DNA of 52,228 bases from Nitrososphaerales archaeon (GCA_030039795.1 JASHUU010000063.1:1-52228), one strand, 5' to 3'. Counted from the first letter of the stretch, positions 39,577-48,682 are shown. Numbers and translations: made by a program. Notes: generated by a model from the sequence alone, not told the origin.

Positions 39577-39602
39577 TAGCAATAGAGAAGAGCTCGAAGA
39601 AG

Positions 39603-40625
39603 ATGGTCGAGTTCAGGAAGGTGCAGGTCACCGGCGGGAACAGCTTCGTCGTGTCCCTGCCCAAGAGCTGGGTGACGGACGTAGGGCTGAAGCCTAAGGA
39701 CGCCGTCGCGGTCGTCGTACAGCCTGACGCATCTCTGCTGATAGTCCCGAGGAAGGACATCAGGGAGACTAGCAAGTCGGAGGCAACCCTTGAAGTGACG
39801 TCGGGCCTCGACAAGGACACTCTCCTTCGCCACTTCATCTCCTACTACCTCGCGGGCTACGACACGATCAGGATAGGCATGGGAAAGGCCGACCCCGCGC
39901 TAAGGGGATTCATCAGAGAGGGGATAAGGCGGAAACTCGTCGGAGTCGAGATTATCGAAGAGACGTCCTCGGCCATCCTGACCCAGTGCCTCTCGGGATA
40001 CATCGACCTTCCCCTCAAGAAGGCGCTGGAGAGGATGTCCATCATAGCTGCAGGGATGCTGACCGACTCGGTCGCGGTCCTTGGGAGGGGAGGGCGAGGA
40101 CTCGCTGCGGAGGTCATCGAGCGCGACGACGAGGTGGACAGGTTCTATCACTTCCTCTTGAGGCAGCTGAACATCGCGGTAAGAGACCGTTCGGTAATCC
40201 AGGAGATCGGGCTCTCCTCTACCCGCGACTGCCTCGGGTACAGGCTCGTGCTAAAGAGCACCGAGAGGGTCGCCGACCATGCCGCCGGGATAGCAGCCGA
40301 GGCTGAGAACCTCCAGGGGATGGGCGAGTCTGCGGTGCAGAAGGTCAGGGAGATGACTGCGATGTCGCGAAGGATCTTCGACAGCTCGATATCGGCGCTC
40401 CTGAGGCTGGACGCGAAGATGGCCGAGGAAGCGATCGTAAGGACGACTGAGGTGATTCAGATGGAGGGAAGAGTCAGCGGCGAGATCCTCGCCCCTCGGA
40501 TGAGCGGTGCGCAGGTGGCGTCGATAAAGCTCATGCTCGAAGGGATAAGACGCGCGGCGGAGTATGGGTCCGACATAGCGGAGATAGCGATAGACCTCAC
40601 CGTGGCGGAACCGCAGGCCGTCTGA
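39603..40625 (+). CDS. AbrB-PhoU phosphate uptake regulator
   Basis: 340 residues. The N-terminal 50 residues form an AbrB/SpoVT swapped-hairpin DNA-binding domain (FRKVQVTGGNSFVVSLPKSW, then VGLKPKDAVAVVVQPDASLLIVP). PhoU-type helical repeats follow, with VIERDDEVDRFYHFLLRQLNIAV (in parts, about 178-200) and STERVADHAAGIAAEAENL (about 224-242). The fusion links phosphate status to DNA binding and is common in archaea beside pst genes. It diverges from pstC across 381 bp, so it likely controls the Pst operon and perhaps itself. The leaderless ATG 39603 follows the TATA box at 39568. Confidence 0.9.
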   Translation: MVEFRKVQVTGGNSFVVSLPKSWVTDVGLKPKDAVAVVVQPDASLLIVPRKDIRETSKSEATLEVTSGLDKDTLLRHFISYYLAGYDTIRIGMGKADPALRGFIREGIRRKLVGVEIIEETSSAILTQCLSGYIDLPLKKALERMSIIAAGMLTDSVAVLGRGGRGLAAEVIERDDEVDRFYHFLLRQLNIAVRDRSVIQEIGLSSTRDCLGYRLVLKSTERVADHAAGIAAEAENLQGMGESAVQKVREMTAMSRRIFDSSISALLRLDAKMAEEAIVRTTEVIQMEGRVSGEILAPRMSGAQVASIKLMLEGIRRAAEYGSDIAEIAIDLTVAEPQAV

Positions 40626-40634
40626 GCAGCGAGC

Positions 40635-40946
40635 TCAGCGGAACTCCGGCAACTCGCACGTCCTCTCCAGAAGTGCGAGAAGCACCGCCTCGCCGCGCTC
40701 GGTCAGCGCCAGCCTCTCCTTCACCCTTTCACCGTCAAGGGTGCAGACGAGGTCGACCAGATACTCCCGCTGCAGCCAGGCCATGAGCGACTCGAAGCCT
40801 CTCTGGCTAAGCCTTGTCCTCCTTCGCAGCCCGTCGACGTCCAGTTGGCGCGACCCCGCCAGGGCGAGCAAAGCTGCGAGACCCTGCGCGGACATCCCTT
40901 CATGCGGCCCCGTCCTATGGCCCACCGTTTGCGTGTCCTGCATCAT
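40635..40946 (-). CDS. Small winged-helix protein
   Basis: 103 residues from ATG 40946 (MMQDTQTVG). Residues about 18-85 fit a winged helix: QGLAALLALAGSRQLDVDGLRRRTRLSQRGFESLMAWLQREYLV and the wing VCTLDGERVKERLALTERGEAVL. An EL-rich helix ends the chain. There is no sensor domain or Cys. It is convergent with the AbrB-PhoU gene (9-nt gap). Its promoter carries a near-perfect 10-bp inverted repeat at 40991, the likely site of its own or another regulator. The upstream open frame to 41084 would swallow that promoter, so I reject it. Confidence 0.75.
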   Translation of the reverse strand: MMQDTQTVGHRTGPHEGMSAQGLAALLALAGSRQLDVDGLRRRTRLSQRGFESLMAWLQREYLVDLVCTLDGERVKERLALTERGEAVLLALLERTCELPEFR

Positions 40947-40969
40947 GTCAGAATGGAGTACTCGTCGGA

Positions 40970-40978
40970 GAATAAAAT
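40970..40978 (-). promoter_or_regulatory. TATA box of the small winged-helix gene
   Basis: On the minus strand it reads ATTTTATTC, about 27 nt before ATG 40946. Confidence 0.6.
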
Positions 40979-40990
40979 GGGTTGCCGAAG

Positions 40991-41018
40991 TATGCTCTAC
41001 AAGCGACCGTAGAGTATA
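40991..41018. promoter_or_regulatory. 10-bp inverted repeat, probable operator
   Basis: TATGCTCTAC (40991-41000) and GTAGAGTATA (41009-41018) are 8 bp apart and match at 9 of 10 positions. The centre-to-centre distance of 18 bp suits a dimeric regulator. It lies just upstream of the TATA box at 40970. Similar half-sites (ATAGAGT) occur in the pst promoter region. Confidence 0.6.
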
Positions 41019-41088
41019 GAGGACGGGCACGCTCCTCCTCTTGAAGCGGCGAGGCGACGGAGGCTCCGTCTCATGTCGGGGCACAAAT

Positions 41089-41099
41089 CCTTTTATCGG
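41089..41099 (+). promoter_or_regulatory. TATA box of the uL1-uL10 operon
   Basis: CCTTTTATCGG. A start about 27 nt on leaves a leader of roughly 17 nt before ATG 41138, one of the few leadered genes here. Confidence 0.55.
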
Positions 41100-41137
41100 T
41101 TGTCCGGCGGCTCGGAAAAAAGGAACGTGGACAGTGG

Positions 41138-41788
41138 ATGCTCTCGAACCAGCAGCTCGCCGAGCTCGCCAAGAAAGGCAAGGATCAGTCCGCTCAGACG
41201 AAGTTCGCGCAGTCGGTAGAAGCCGTCGTCACGCTTAGAGACGTGGACCCGAAGAAGACAGACCTCAACATCAACGAGATAGTATACCTCCCGCATCCGA
41301 CGGCCAAGCAGGCGAAGGTGTGCTTCATAGGATCCGGCGACCTGGCCGTGAGGGCCAAGAACGCGAAGGCGAGCATGGTGATGGACCCCTCCCAGCTGGA
41401 GAACTACGGTGGGAGCAAGCGGGAGTCCAAGAAGCTCGCGAGGTCCTACGACTTCTTCCTCGCGGATACCGCGCTCATGCCCAGGATAGGGAAGGTCCTA
41501 GGACAGGCGCTTGGGCCGAAGGGGAAGATACCGACTCCTGTCCCACCCAACGCACCAGTCGAGGCAATGATAGCCAGGATGCGGACTGCGGTGAGGGTGA
41601 GGAGCAGGGCTTCGCTCGGGGTCATGGCGAAGGTGGGCGACAGCTCGCTCACGGAGGCGCAGCTGGCCGAGAACATAGCAGCCGTCGTGAACGCTGTCTC
41701 GAAGAAGCTGCCGAACGGCGACAGGAACATCAGGACGATCATGGTCAAGACAACGATGGGCAAGCCGGCCAAGCAGGCGGTCGAGTAG
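41138..41788 (+). CDS. rpl1: Ribosomal protein uL1
   Basis: 216 residues, the archaeal length. It starts with SNQQLAELAKKGKD and has DLNINEIVYLPHP, ARSYDFFLADTALMPRIGKVLGQALGPKGKIP (in parts, about 103-135), the RNA-binding domain signature, and IMVKTTMGKPAKQAVE at the end. It binds the L1 stalk of 23S rRNA near the ribosomal E site. In archaea it can repress its own operon by binding its mRNA. The uL10 gene follows after 1 nt. uL11, often upstream in other archaea, is not present here. Confidence 0.95.
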   Translation: MLSNQQLAELAKKGKDQSAQTKFAQSVEAVVTLRDVDPKKTDLNINEIVYLPHPTAKQAKVCFIGSGDLAVRAKNAKASMVMDPSQLENYGGSKRESKKLARSYDFFLADTALMPRIGKVLGQALGPKGKIPTPVPPNAPVEAMIARMRTAVRVRSRASLGVMAKVGDSSLTEAQLAENIAAVVNAVSKKLPNGDRNIRTIMVKTTMGKPAKQAVE

Positions 41789-41789
41789 C

Positions 41790-42668
41790 GTGAGCCAGAC
41801 CGTCCAGGTCCATCAACGGAAGCCCAACCCCAAGAAGGCAGAGGTCATCGAGAAGGTCGCGGGCCTGGCCAAGGAGTATCCCGTCCTGGCGGTGACGAGC
41901 CTTTCGAAGGTCAGGGCCACCCAGCTGATGGCGGTCAGGAAGGCGCTCAGAGGCCACGCGGAAGTCTTGGTAGTGAAGAACAAGCTCGCTGTCCGCGGTC
42001 TGAAGAAGGCAGGGATAGAGAACGCCGACCAGCTCCTCGCCCAGCTCGTCGGCCAGAACGCGTTGATCTTCTCCACCTACGACCCGTTCAAGCTGTTCCT
42101 GACGCTGGACAGGAACAAGGTCTACCTGCCCGCAAGGGCGGGCGACAAGCCGACGGAGGACATAATGGTCCCAGCAGGGAACACGAGCCTTCCCGCGGGC
42201 CCGGTCCTCAGCGAGTTCAGAGAGGCCGGGATCGCCACCAAGATCGAATCTGGGAGCATATGGGTGAACAAGGACTCGGTCGCGGTGAAGCGCGGCGCCG
42301 AAATCTCGCCGAAGCTCGCTAGCCTGCTGTCGAAACTGAACATCAAGCCGATCAGGGCAGGATTGACCATCTCTCTGGCTTATGAGAACGGTCTGGTCTA
42401 CTCGGGGGACATAGTCGCGATCGACCTAGAGCTGTACAGAAAGAGCCTGGTCGAGGCGTACTCATCCTCCAAAGGGCTCGCGATATCCATAGGATATGTA
42501 ACCAAGGAGACCGCCCCAGAGATAATCGCAAAGGCGTACCGGGAGGCTATGAGCCTGGCCGTCGAGGCGGGATTCGTCACGAAGGAGACAGCCTCGATGA
42601 TACTAGGAAGGGCTGAAGCCGAAGCTGCGGCTTTGACTGCACGGGCGAAAGAGAAAGGCTTTCAGTAG
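41790..42668 (+). CDS. rpl10: Ribosomal protein uL10 (P0)
   Basis: 292 residues from GTG 41790. The N-terminal RNA-binding domain (VLAVTSLSKVRATQLMAVRKALRG; VVKNKLAVRGLKKAG) anchors the stalk to 23S rRNA. The archaeal insertion domain (AGPVLSEFREAGIATKIESGSIWV) follows. The helical C-terminus (SLVEAYSSSKGLAISIGYVT onward) docks P1 dimers. The shared acidic C-terminal tail of archaeal stalk proteins is absent: the protein ends ALTARAKEKGFQ. Only P1 at 42685 carries it, as LQGLASLFG. This is unusual and worth checking against relatives. Confidence 0.93.
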   Translation: MSQTVQVHQRKPNPKKAEVIEKVAGLAKEYPVLAVTSLSKVRATQLMAVRKALRGHAEVLVVKNKLAVRGLKKAGIENADQLLAQLVGQNALIFSTYDPFKLFLTLDRNKVYLPARAGDKPTEDIMVPAGNTSLPAGPVLSEFREAGIATKIESGSIWVNKDSVAVKRGAEISPKLASLLSKLNIKPIRAGLTISLAYENGLVYSGDIVAIDLELYRKSLVEAYSSSKGLAISIGYVTKETAPEIIAKAYREAMSLAVEAGFVTKETASMILGRAEAEAAALTARAKEKGFQ

Positions 42669-42684
42669 CTAAAGGGCTGTGGAG

Positions 42685-42987
42685 CTAGCCGAACAGCGAA
42701 GCGAGTCCCTGTAGAGCTTCCTCTTCCTTCTTCTCCTCTTCCTTGGGCTTCTCTTCGGCCTTCGCCGCACCGGCCGCAGGGGCCGCCGCCGCTACGGGCG
42801 CGGCTGCCACCGTGGCCGCATTCTTGAGAGCTTCGTCGATGTTGACTTCGCTCAGGGCCGAGGCGAGAGCCTTGATCTTCACAGCGTCGGGTGCTGCCCC
42901 CGTCGCCTTCACTACGCTGGTGATGTTGTCCTCGTTGACGGGCTTTCCCAGCTTGTGCAAGAGGAGGGCGGCGTAGACGTATTCCAA
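42685..42987 (-). CDS. rpl12: Ribosomal protein P1 (L12), inverted relative to uL10
   Basis: 100 residues from TTG 42987 ([20 protein letters not shown]), the usual N-terminal dimerisation domain. An Ala/Pro hinge ([20 protein letters not shown]) and an acidic Lys/Glu tail ending [13 protein letters not shown] follow, which recruits translation factors. It is on the opposite strand and convergent with uL10 (16-nt gap), whereas these genes normally follow each other in one operon. The open frame upstream to 43068 lacks homology to P1 and includes the TATA box at 43018. Confidence 0.93.
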   Translation of the reverse strand: MEYVYAALLLHKLGKPVNEDNITSVVKATGAAPDAVKIKALASALSEVNIDEALKNAATVAAAPVAAAAPAAGAAKAEEKPKEEEKKEEEALQGLASLFG

Positions 42988-43017
42988 ATCGGTTCGCAGG
43001 CAGGCGGACTCGGTTCC

Positions 43018-43026
43018 GTATTTAAC
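43018..43026 (-). promoter_or_regulatory. TATA-like box of rpl12
   Basis: On the minus strand it reads GTTAAATAC, about 35 nt before TTG 42987. Confidence 0.5.
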
Positions 43027-43068
43027 TGTTTGAGACGCCGCGGTCGAATTCCTTGAAACGTCTTCCAA

Positions 43069-43077
43069 CTTTATCTA
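43069..43077 (+). promoter_or_regulatory. TATA-like box of alaS
   Basis: CTTTATCTA. Transcription would start near 43100, with a short leader before TTG 43118. Confidence 0.5.
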
Positions 43078-43117
43078 CTTCAGGAGAGAGCGCCACAAAG
43101 AGAGCGCACGACCCTGA

Positions 43118-45847
43118 TTGAGCGACAAGAAGGATGTACTGAGGTCGAAGTTTTCAGCCGAGTACAAGAAATACTACATGGTCGACCTCTTCAAGAGAGA
43201 GGGGTTCGCAAGGAGGAAGTGCGCGGGTTGCGGGAGGTTCTTCTGGACACTTGACAAGTCGAGAGTGAGGTGCGACGACCCGCCGTGCTCGCCGTACTCC
43301 TTCATCGGGGATCCTCCGACCAAGAGAAAGATGGGCATGGTGGAGACCTGGAGGGAGGTCGAGGCGTTCTTCGTAAAGGCCGGGCATGCCAGCGTCAACA
43401 GGTACCCTGTAGTCGCCAGATGGCGACCCGACCTCTACTTCACCGTGGCCTCGATAATCGACTTCCAGAGAGTGGAGGCCGGAAGGGTGACCTTCCAGCT
43501 GCCCACCAACCCGCTGATAGTCCCCCAGGTCTGCCTCAGGTTCAACGACATTCCAAGCGTCGGGGTGTCGGGCAAGCACTTCACGGCATTCACGATGATG
43601 GGGCAGACGGCGCTGGACAACAGAGAGGGATACTGGAAGGACAGGTGCATCGACCTCGACTTCGACCTGCTGACCAAGGTACTGGGCATTCCGCCGAAGG
43701 AGGTTACCTTCAACGAAGAGGTCTGGGTGGGGTACGGAGCCTTCGGATACTCGCTGGAGTACTTCGTCAGGGGCCTGGAGATGGGCAACGCGGTCTTCAC
43801 CGCGTTCGAAGGAGACACGGGCAACTACAGGGCCATGTCTGAGGGGGTCGTCGACATGGGCGCCGGACTTCAGCGTTGGACGTGGCTGACACAGGGGACG
43901 CCGACTGCGTATGACGCCAACTTCGCCTCGACCCTGTCGAAGATGAAGGAGAAGTGCAACGTGCAGGTGGACCGCGACCTATTCCTGAAGTTCTCACGCC
44001 TGGCAGGTGCGATGAACATCGACGAGTATGGGTCCCTTGCAGAGCCCAGGAGGGTGATCGCCCGGCAGCTGGGAGTGGAGCCTTCGGTCCTGGAAGGGCA
44101 GCTCGCGCCCACCGAAGCCCTGTACGCCGTGGCCGACCACGCTCAGACCCTGCTCTTCGGGATAGCAGACGGGATGCTTCCGAGCAACTCCGGGGGCGGA
44201 TACAACCTGAGAATACTGTTCAGGCGCGCGAGGGGCTTCATCGACCGGTTCAAGTTCCCGATAGGCCTGGCGGAGGTGGTGGGCTGGCATATCGACTATC
44301 TGAGCCGCATGTACCCGGAGCTCGAAGAGCACAGGCAGGACGTCGCCGAGGTGCTACGGGTCGAAGAGGCGAGGTACGGCTCGACCACCAGCCGTGTATC
44401 CAAGATCGTGTCTTCTCTGGCGGCGCTGGGCAGGCCGGTGTCCACGGAGGACATGATAAGGCTCTATGACTCGGACGGGGTGACGCCGGAACAGCTCTCC
44501 GACGCAGGCGCCAAGGTCGACCTTCCGGAGGACTTCTACGAGAAGGTCCAGGGGAGACACCTGACGAAGAAGACCGAGGAGCCGGAGGCCCCGTTCAGGC
44601 TGGGAGGAGTCGCGCCCACCAGGCTCCTGTATTACGACGAGGACACGGACTTTCAGTTCAACGCGAAGGTGGTCAAGGTCCTCCAGGGCAACCTGGTGGT
44701 CCTCAGCCGGACCATGTTCTACCCGCGGGGCGGCGGTCAGGAGCCTGACCGCGGGTCCATAGGAGACGCGAAGGTCGTGGACGTGGAAAAGTTTGGAGAC
44801 ATCGTGCTCCACAAGGTCGACGGTAAGGCGCCAAGAGCCGGGACGCGCGTGAAGTGCCGCGTCGACACCCGACGGAGGCGGCGAATCACCCAAATCCACA
44901 CTGCGACTCACATCCTCAACGGGTCCTCGCGGAAAGTGCTCGGCCCCTGGGTCTGGCAGCACTCCGCCTTCAAGGAAGAGGACTACGGGAGGATAGACAT
45001 CACCCACTTCGCGCACCTGACGGAACGAGAGGTCCAGCAGATCGAAGACGTCGCGAACGAGATAGTCAGAGAAGACCTCGAGGTAACGAACACTTTCATG
45101 CCCAGGCAGGTCGCGGAGTCGAAGTATGGCTTCAGGCTGTATCAGGGGGGCGTCGTGCCCGGAAGACAGATCAGGGTGGTGAACATCGGCGGATGGGACA
45201 TCGAAGCCTGTGGAGGCACGCATACGAAGACCACGGGAGAGGTCGGGCTGATCAAGATAGTGAAGTCAGAAAGAGTCCAAGACGGGGTCGAGAGGTTGGA
45301 GTTCGTGGCGGGAGAGGCCGCGATAGAATACATGCACAGGGTCGACTCTGAGCTCAGAGAGCTGTCCGACGTCCTGGGGACTCAACGGGAGAACCTGCCC
45401 AAGGTGGGCCGGACGCTGCTGGCAGAGCTCGAAGAGACGCGCTCAAGAGAGCGCCAGCTCGGAGAGGCGCTGGTGCGCCTTTCCGCCGGCGACGTCGCCG
45501 CAGAGGCCAAGAGAGTAGGCCCCGCAAAGCTTTATGTCGCGAAGCGCCCGCCGATGGGCGAGGAACAGATTATTGCTCACGGACAGAAGAGCGTCTCGTC
45601 CGATCCCACGCTGATATACGTAAGCGTCTTTCCTTCAGGCAAGTCGGCCCGTATCGTGTGCTTCGTCGGCTCAGCCGCGGTCAAGGCAGGGTTCTCTGCG
45701 TCTGACATAGTGCGCAGGCTGGCCCCGGCGCTGGGCGGCTCGGGAGGGGGTTCTGCGGCGTTCGCCCAAGGCGGAGGGCCTGAGGTCGGCTCCATCGACG
45801 CGGCCGTGTCGATGGCCGAGAGCCTCGCGCCGCCCGCCGCGAGCTGA
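43118..45847 (+). CDS. alaS: Alanyl-tRNA synthetase, archaeal type
   Basis: 909 residues. The archaeal-specific zinc-containing N-terminus (KCAGCGRFFWTLDKSRVRC, about 28-46) precedes the class II catalytic core. The core has motif 2 near RFNDIPSVG and motif 3 in the GYGAFGYSLEYFVRG/MGAGLQRW region. The editing domain has HTATHILNGSSR (about 593-604) and CGGTH (about 699-703), which bind zinc and clear Ser/Gly from tRNA-Ala. The C-terminal Gly-rich C-Ala domain ends the chain (GGSGGGSAAFAQGGGP). It starts at TTG 43118. leuS follows after 3 nt, so the synthetases are co-transcribed. Confidence 0.96.
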   Translation: MSDKKDVLRSKFSAEYKKYYMVDLFKREGFARRKCAGCGRFFWTLDKSRVRCDDPPCSPYSFIGDPPTKRKMGMVETWREVEAFFVKAGHASVNRYPVVARWRPDLYFTVASIIDFQRVEAGRVTFQLPTNPLIVPQVCLRFNDIPSVGVSGKHFTAFTMMGQTALDNREGYWKDRCIDLDFDLLTKVLGIPPKEVTFNEEVWVGYGAFGYSLEYFVRGLEMGNAVFTAFEGDTGNYRAMSEGVVDMGAGLQRWTWLTQGTPTAYDANFASTLSKMKEKCNVQVDRDLFLKFSRLAGAMNIDEYGSLAEPRRVIARQLGVEPSVLEGQLAPTEALYAVADHAQTLLFGIADGMLPSNSGGGYNLRILFRRARGFIDRFKFPIGLAEVVGWHIDYLSRMYPELEEHRQDVAEVLRVEEARYGSTTSRVSKIVSSLAALGRPVSTEDMIRLYDSDGVTPEQLSDAGAKVDLPEDFYEKVQGRHLTKKTEEPEAPFRLGGVAPTRLLYYDEDTDFQFNAKVVKVLQGNLVVLSRTMFYPRGGGQEPDRGSIGDAKVVDVEKFGDIVLHKVDGKAPRAGTRVKCRVDTRRRRRITQIHTATHILNGSSRKVLGPWVWQHSAFKEEDYGRIDITHFAHLTEREVQQIEDVANEIVREDLEVTNTFMPRQVAESKYGFRLYQGGVVPGRQIRVVNIGGWDIEACGGTHTKTTGEVGLIKIVKSERVQDGVERLEFVAGEAAIEYMHRVDSELRELSDVLGTQRENLPKVGRTLLAELEETRSRERQLGEALVRLSAGDVAAEAKRVGPAKLYVAKRPPMGEEQIIAHGQKSVSSDPTLIYVSVFPSGKSARIVCFVGSAAVKAGFSASDIVRRLAPALGGSGGGSAAFAQGGGPEVGSIDAAVSMAESLAPPAAS

Positions 45848-45850
45848 GCC

Positions 45851-48682
45851 ATGTCTCCCAGAGAGAAGTACTGGCTCGGAGTCTGGAACGAGAAACACGC
45901 CTTCGAGCCTGACCCTATCCCGGGCAAGAAGAAGGTCTTCGTTACGGTCCCGTACCCTTACATGAACGGGCCGGTCCACGTGGGGACGGCGTTCACAGCA
46001 CTCAGGGTGGAGTTCTACGCCCGGTTCAGGCGGATGCAGGGCTACAACGTGCTCTTCCCATGGGCCTGGCACTGGACGGGCAAGACCATAGTCGGCATGA
46101 GCCAGAGGCTGAAGAAGGGAGACCAGTCGGTGAGGCGGGGCTTCGTCGAGGCCGACGGCGTGCCGGAAAGCGAGGTCGAGAAGTTCGTCGACCCCGAGTA
46201 TCTCGCAGCCTACTACACCAAAGTCAGCAGGCAGGTGATGAAGGACACGGGCCTTTCGATAGACTGGAGGCGCGAGTTCAGGACTATCGACCCAGCGTAC
46301 AGGAGGTTCGTGGAGTGGCAGTATCTGAGGCTCCGCGAGCTGGGCTACGTGGTCCAGGGCACCCACCCTGTAGTCTGGTGCCCGGCGGACAAGAGCCCGA
46401 CCGGCGACGCGGACAGGATGGAGGGGGAGGGCGTGTCGCCTCAAGAGTTCAGCCTGATCAAGTTCCACCTCGGGGAGTGGGCGCTAGTAGCGGCGACGCT
46501 CCGGCCTGAGACGATATACGGCGCGACGAACCTATGGGTCAACCCTGAGGGGGAGTACAGCGAAGCCCGAGTCGACGGCGAGCTCTGGATAGTGAGCTCT
46601 TCGGCCCTCTCCAGACTCGCAGAGCAGAAGCACGAGGTCACGCCGGTCAGGTCGTTCAGGGGCTCGGAGCTGCTGGCCAGGTACGCCATGGCGCCGCTCA
46701 CAGGCAGGTCGCTCCCGATACTCCCGGGAAGGTTCGTCGACGCGGCGGTGGGCACCGGAGTGGTCTACAGCGTGCCCGCCCACGCGCCCTACGACCTCAT
46801 GACCCTGCGCGACATCCAAGAAGGCAGGATCGAGGCCGGGCGGCAGGTGAGGGAGATCGCCGGCAAGCTCGAGCCCGTCCCGATAATCACCGTGGCAGGA
46901 TACTCGAAGATCCCTGCGGCGGACGCGCTGAGCAAGCACGGAGCGAAGGACTCGCTCGACGACAGCCTCGAGGCGGCCACCGCGGAAGTCTACGCGGACG
47001 AGTTCCACAGAGGCGTGATGACCGCGGCATCGGGGCCTCTGGGGGGGCTCGCCGTGGCCGACGCGAAGGCGAAGGCCGCCGAGCTGCTGGCCAAGACCGG
47101 CCGCCTCACCACGATGCTCGAGCTGCCTGAGAGGGTGGTGTGCAGGTGCGGGACTCGGTGCCACGTCAAGGTGCTGGAGAACCAGTGGTTCCTCAACTAC
47201 TCAGACCCCAAGTGGAAGGAGAAGGCCAGGAAGGTCGTCGAGCGCGCGGCCGTCCATCCTGAAGAGGCGCGCGCGTGGTTCAACTCGACAATCGACTGGC
47301 TCAACGACTGGCCGTGCGCGAGGAAGTCCGGCATGGGGACGAAGCTCCCATGGGACCAGGAGTGGATAGTGGAGACGCTGAGCGACTCGACCATCTACAT
47401 GGCGTTCTACACGCTGAGCAAGTTCGTCAACCAGGAGAAGGTCGCGCCGGAGAGCCTCAGCCCCTCCTTCCTGGACTATGTGCTCCTTGGCAAGGGGAAC
47501 CCAGCGAGCCTGGCGAAGGCGGCCAAGACCACGGAGAAGCGGCTCCGCGAGCTTCGCATGGAGTTCACCTACTGGTACCCTGTGGACCTGCGGAACTCGG
47601 CCAAGGAACTGATCCCAAACCACCTGACCTTCTTCGCCTTCCACCATGCGGCGCTCTTCCCAGAGAAAGAGTGGCCGAAGGGCTTCGGAATCAACGGGAT
47701 GATCCAGGTCGAAGGCAAGAAGATGAGCAAGAGCAAGGGCAACTTCGTCACGTGGAGGTCCGCGCTGGAGAGGCACGGGGCAGACGGGTTCAGGCTGGCA
47801 CTCGCCCTGACGGCGGACGGGATGGACGACGCCGACTGGAGGGAGAGGGCGGCAGAGGACGCCAGGTCCAAGGTGGAAGCGGTCGTGCCCTTCGTGTCCA
47901 AGGCCCTGAGGTCGGCAGGCAAGCGCGAGCCCGACAGCCTCGACGCCTGGCTCTATTCGACCGTGCACAGAAGAATCGCGGCCGTCACGGAAGCGATGGA
48001 GCAGATGAAGGTGAGAAGGGCGGCAGCGGCCGCTTTCCTCGACATGTGGAACGACGTCAGGTACTATGCCAGGAGGAGCGAGCACCCGAGGCTGCAGACC
48101 CTGCAAGACGTCTTCGGGGCCTGGGCGAGGCTGATGGCTCCCTTTGCGCCGTTCATGGGCGAAGACCTCAACAAGGAACTGGGGGGCAAGGGGCTGCTCT
48201 GCCAGGCGGACTGGCCGTCGTTGAAGGACTTCCCAATCGACGAAGAGGCCGAGTTGGCGGAGGTTGTGGTCGCCAAAGTGCTCGAAGACGCGAGGAGCCT
48301 TCTGAGGGTGGTGAAGGGACCGAGAGCGAAGCTGAACGTCTACGTCTGCTCGGAGGCGGTCAGGACATACTTCTTCGAACTCGCTTCCGCCAAGCAGAAG
48401 GGGGAAGGCGTCGGGCAGGTCGTCAAGAGGTTCGCAGGGATCAAAGCGCCCCCCGACCGGGTCTTCAAGCTGATCTTCGAGTTGGGCGACGAGACGATGC
48501 TCAAGCTGGTATCCAACAAGCAGTTCGACGAGTACGCGGCCCTCTCCGGGGCGTCCAGGTACATCTCGTCTGAGCTGGGGGTCAAGGTCGAGGTCCACAG
48601 GGCTGGGGCGAGCGGCCTGTACGACCCTGGGAACAGGGCGAAGGACGCCCTTCCTGCGAAGCCTGCCTTCTTCCTGGAGTAG
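45851..48682 (+). CDS. leuS: Leucyl-tRNA synthetase, archaeal/eukaryotic type
   Basis: 943 residues. The class I HIGH motif appears as PYMNGPVHVGTAFT (about 37-50), and the KMSKS loop is GKKMSKSKGNF (about 621-631). CP1 editing has a discriminating T-rich segment (ATLRPETIYGATNLWV, about 216-231). A zinc-like Cys pair occurs (VVWCPADKS; VVCRCGTRCHVK). It lacks the bacterial LeuRS leucine-specific domain arrangement, as expected for archaea. Some relatives with HVGT in place of HLGH do exist. It ends without a downstream gene on the same message; the next gene has its own TATA box. Confidence 0.95.
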   Translation: MSPREKYWLGVWNEKHAFEPDPIPGKKKVFVTVPYPYMNGPVHVGTAFTALRVEFYARFRRMQGYNVLFPWAWHWTGKTIVGMSQRLKKGDQSVRRGFVEADGVPESEVEKFVDPEYLAAYYTKVSRQVMKDTGLSIDWRREFRTIDPAYRRFVEWQYLRLRELGYVVQGTHPVVWCPADKSPTGDADRMEGEGVSPQEFSLIKFHLGEWALVAATLRPETIYGATNLWVNPEGEYSEARVDGELWIVSSSALSRLAEQKHEVTPVRSFRGSELLARYAMAPLTGRSLPILPGRFVDAAVGTGVVYSVPAHAPYDLMTLRDIQEGRIEAGRQVREIAGKLEPVPIITVAGYSKIPAADALSKHGAKDSLDDSLEAATAEVYADEFHRGVMTAASGPLGGLAVADAKAKAAELLAKTGRLTTMLELPERVVCRCGTRCHVKVLENQWFLNYSDPKWKEKARKVVERAAVHPEEARAWFNSTIDWLNDWPCARKSGMGTKLPWDQEWIVETLSDSTIYMAFYTLSKFVNQEKVAPESLSPSFLDYVLLGKGNPASLAKAAKTTEKRLRELRMEFTYWYPVDLRNSAKELIPNHLTFFAFHHAALFPEKEWPKGFGINGMIQVEGKKMSKSKGNFVTWRSALERHGADGFRLALALTADGMDDADWRERAAEDARSKVEAVVPFVSKALRSAGKREPDSLDAWLYSTVHRRIAAVTEAMEQMKVRRAAAAAFLDMWNDVRYYARRSEHPRLQTLQDVFGAWARLMAPFAPFMGEDLNKELGGKGLLCQADWPSLKDFPIDEEAELAEVVVAKVLEDARSLLRVVKGPRAKLNVYVCSEAVRTYFFELASAKQKGEGVGQVVKRFAGIKAPPDRVFKLIFELGDETMLKLVSNKQFDEYAALSGASRYISSELGVKVEVHRAGASGLYDPGNRAKDALPAKPAFFLE

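Larger units (their letters stand above)
39222..39602. other. Long divergent regulatory region between pstC and the AbrB-PhoU gene
   Basis: 381 bp without a convincing gene. It holds three TATA-like elements (39394, 39429, 39568) and the motif ATAGAGT twice in the same orientation (39410 and 39435), resembling the GTAGAGTATA half-site at 41009. The left part 39222-39390 is GC-rich leader for pstC with no further feature that I can see. Confidence 0.5.

Noticed and set aside
41041-41238. Short frame before and inside uL1
   Set aside because: It overlaps the uL1 start in another frame and the TATA box at 41089, with no protein features.
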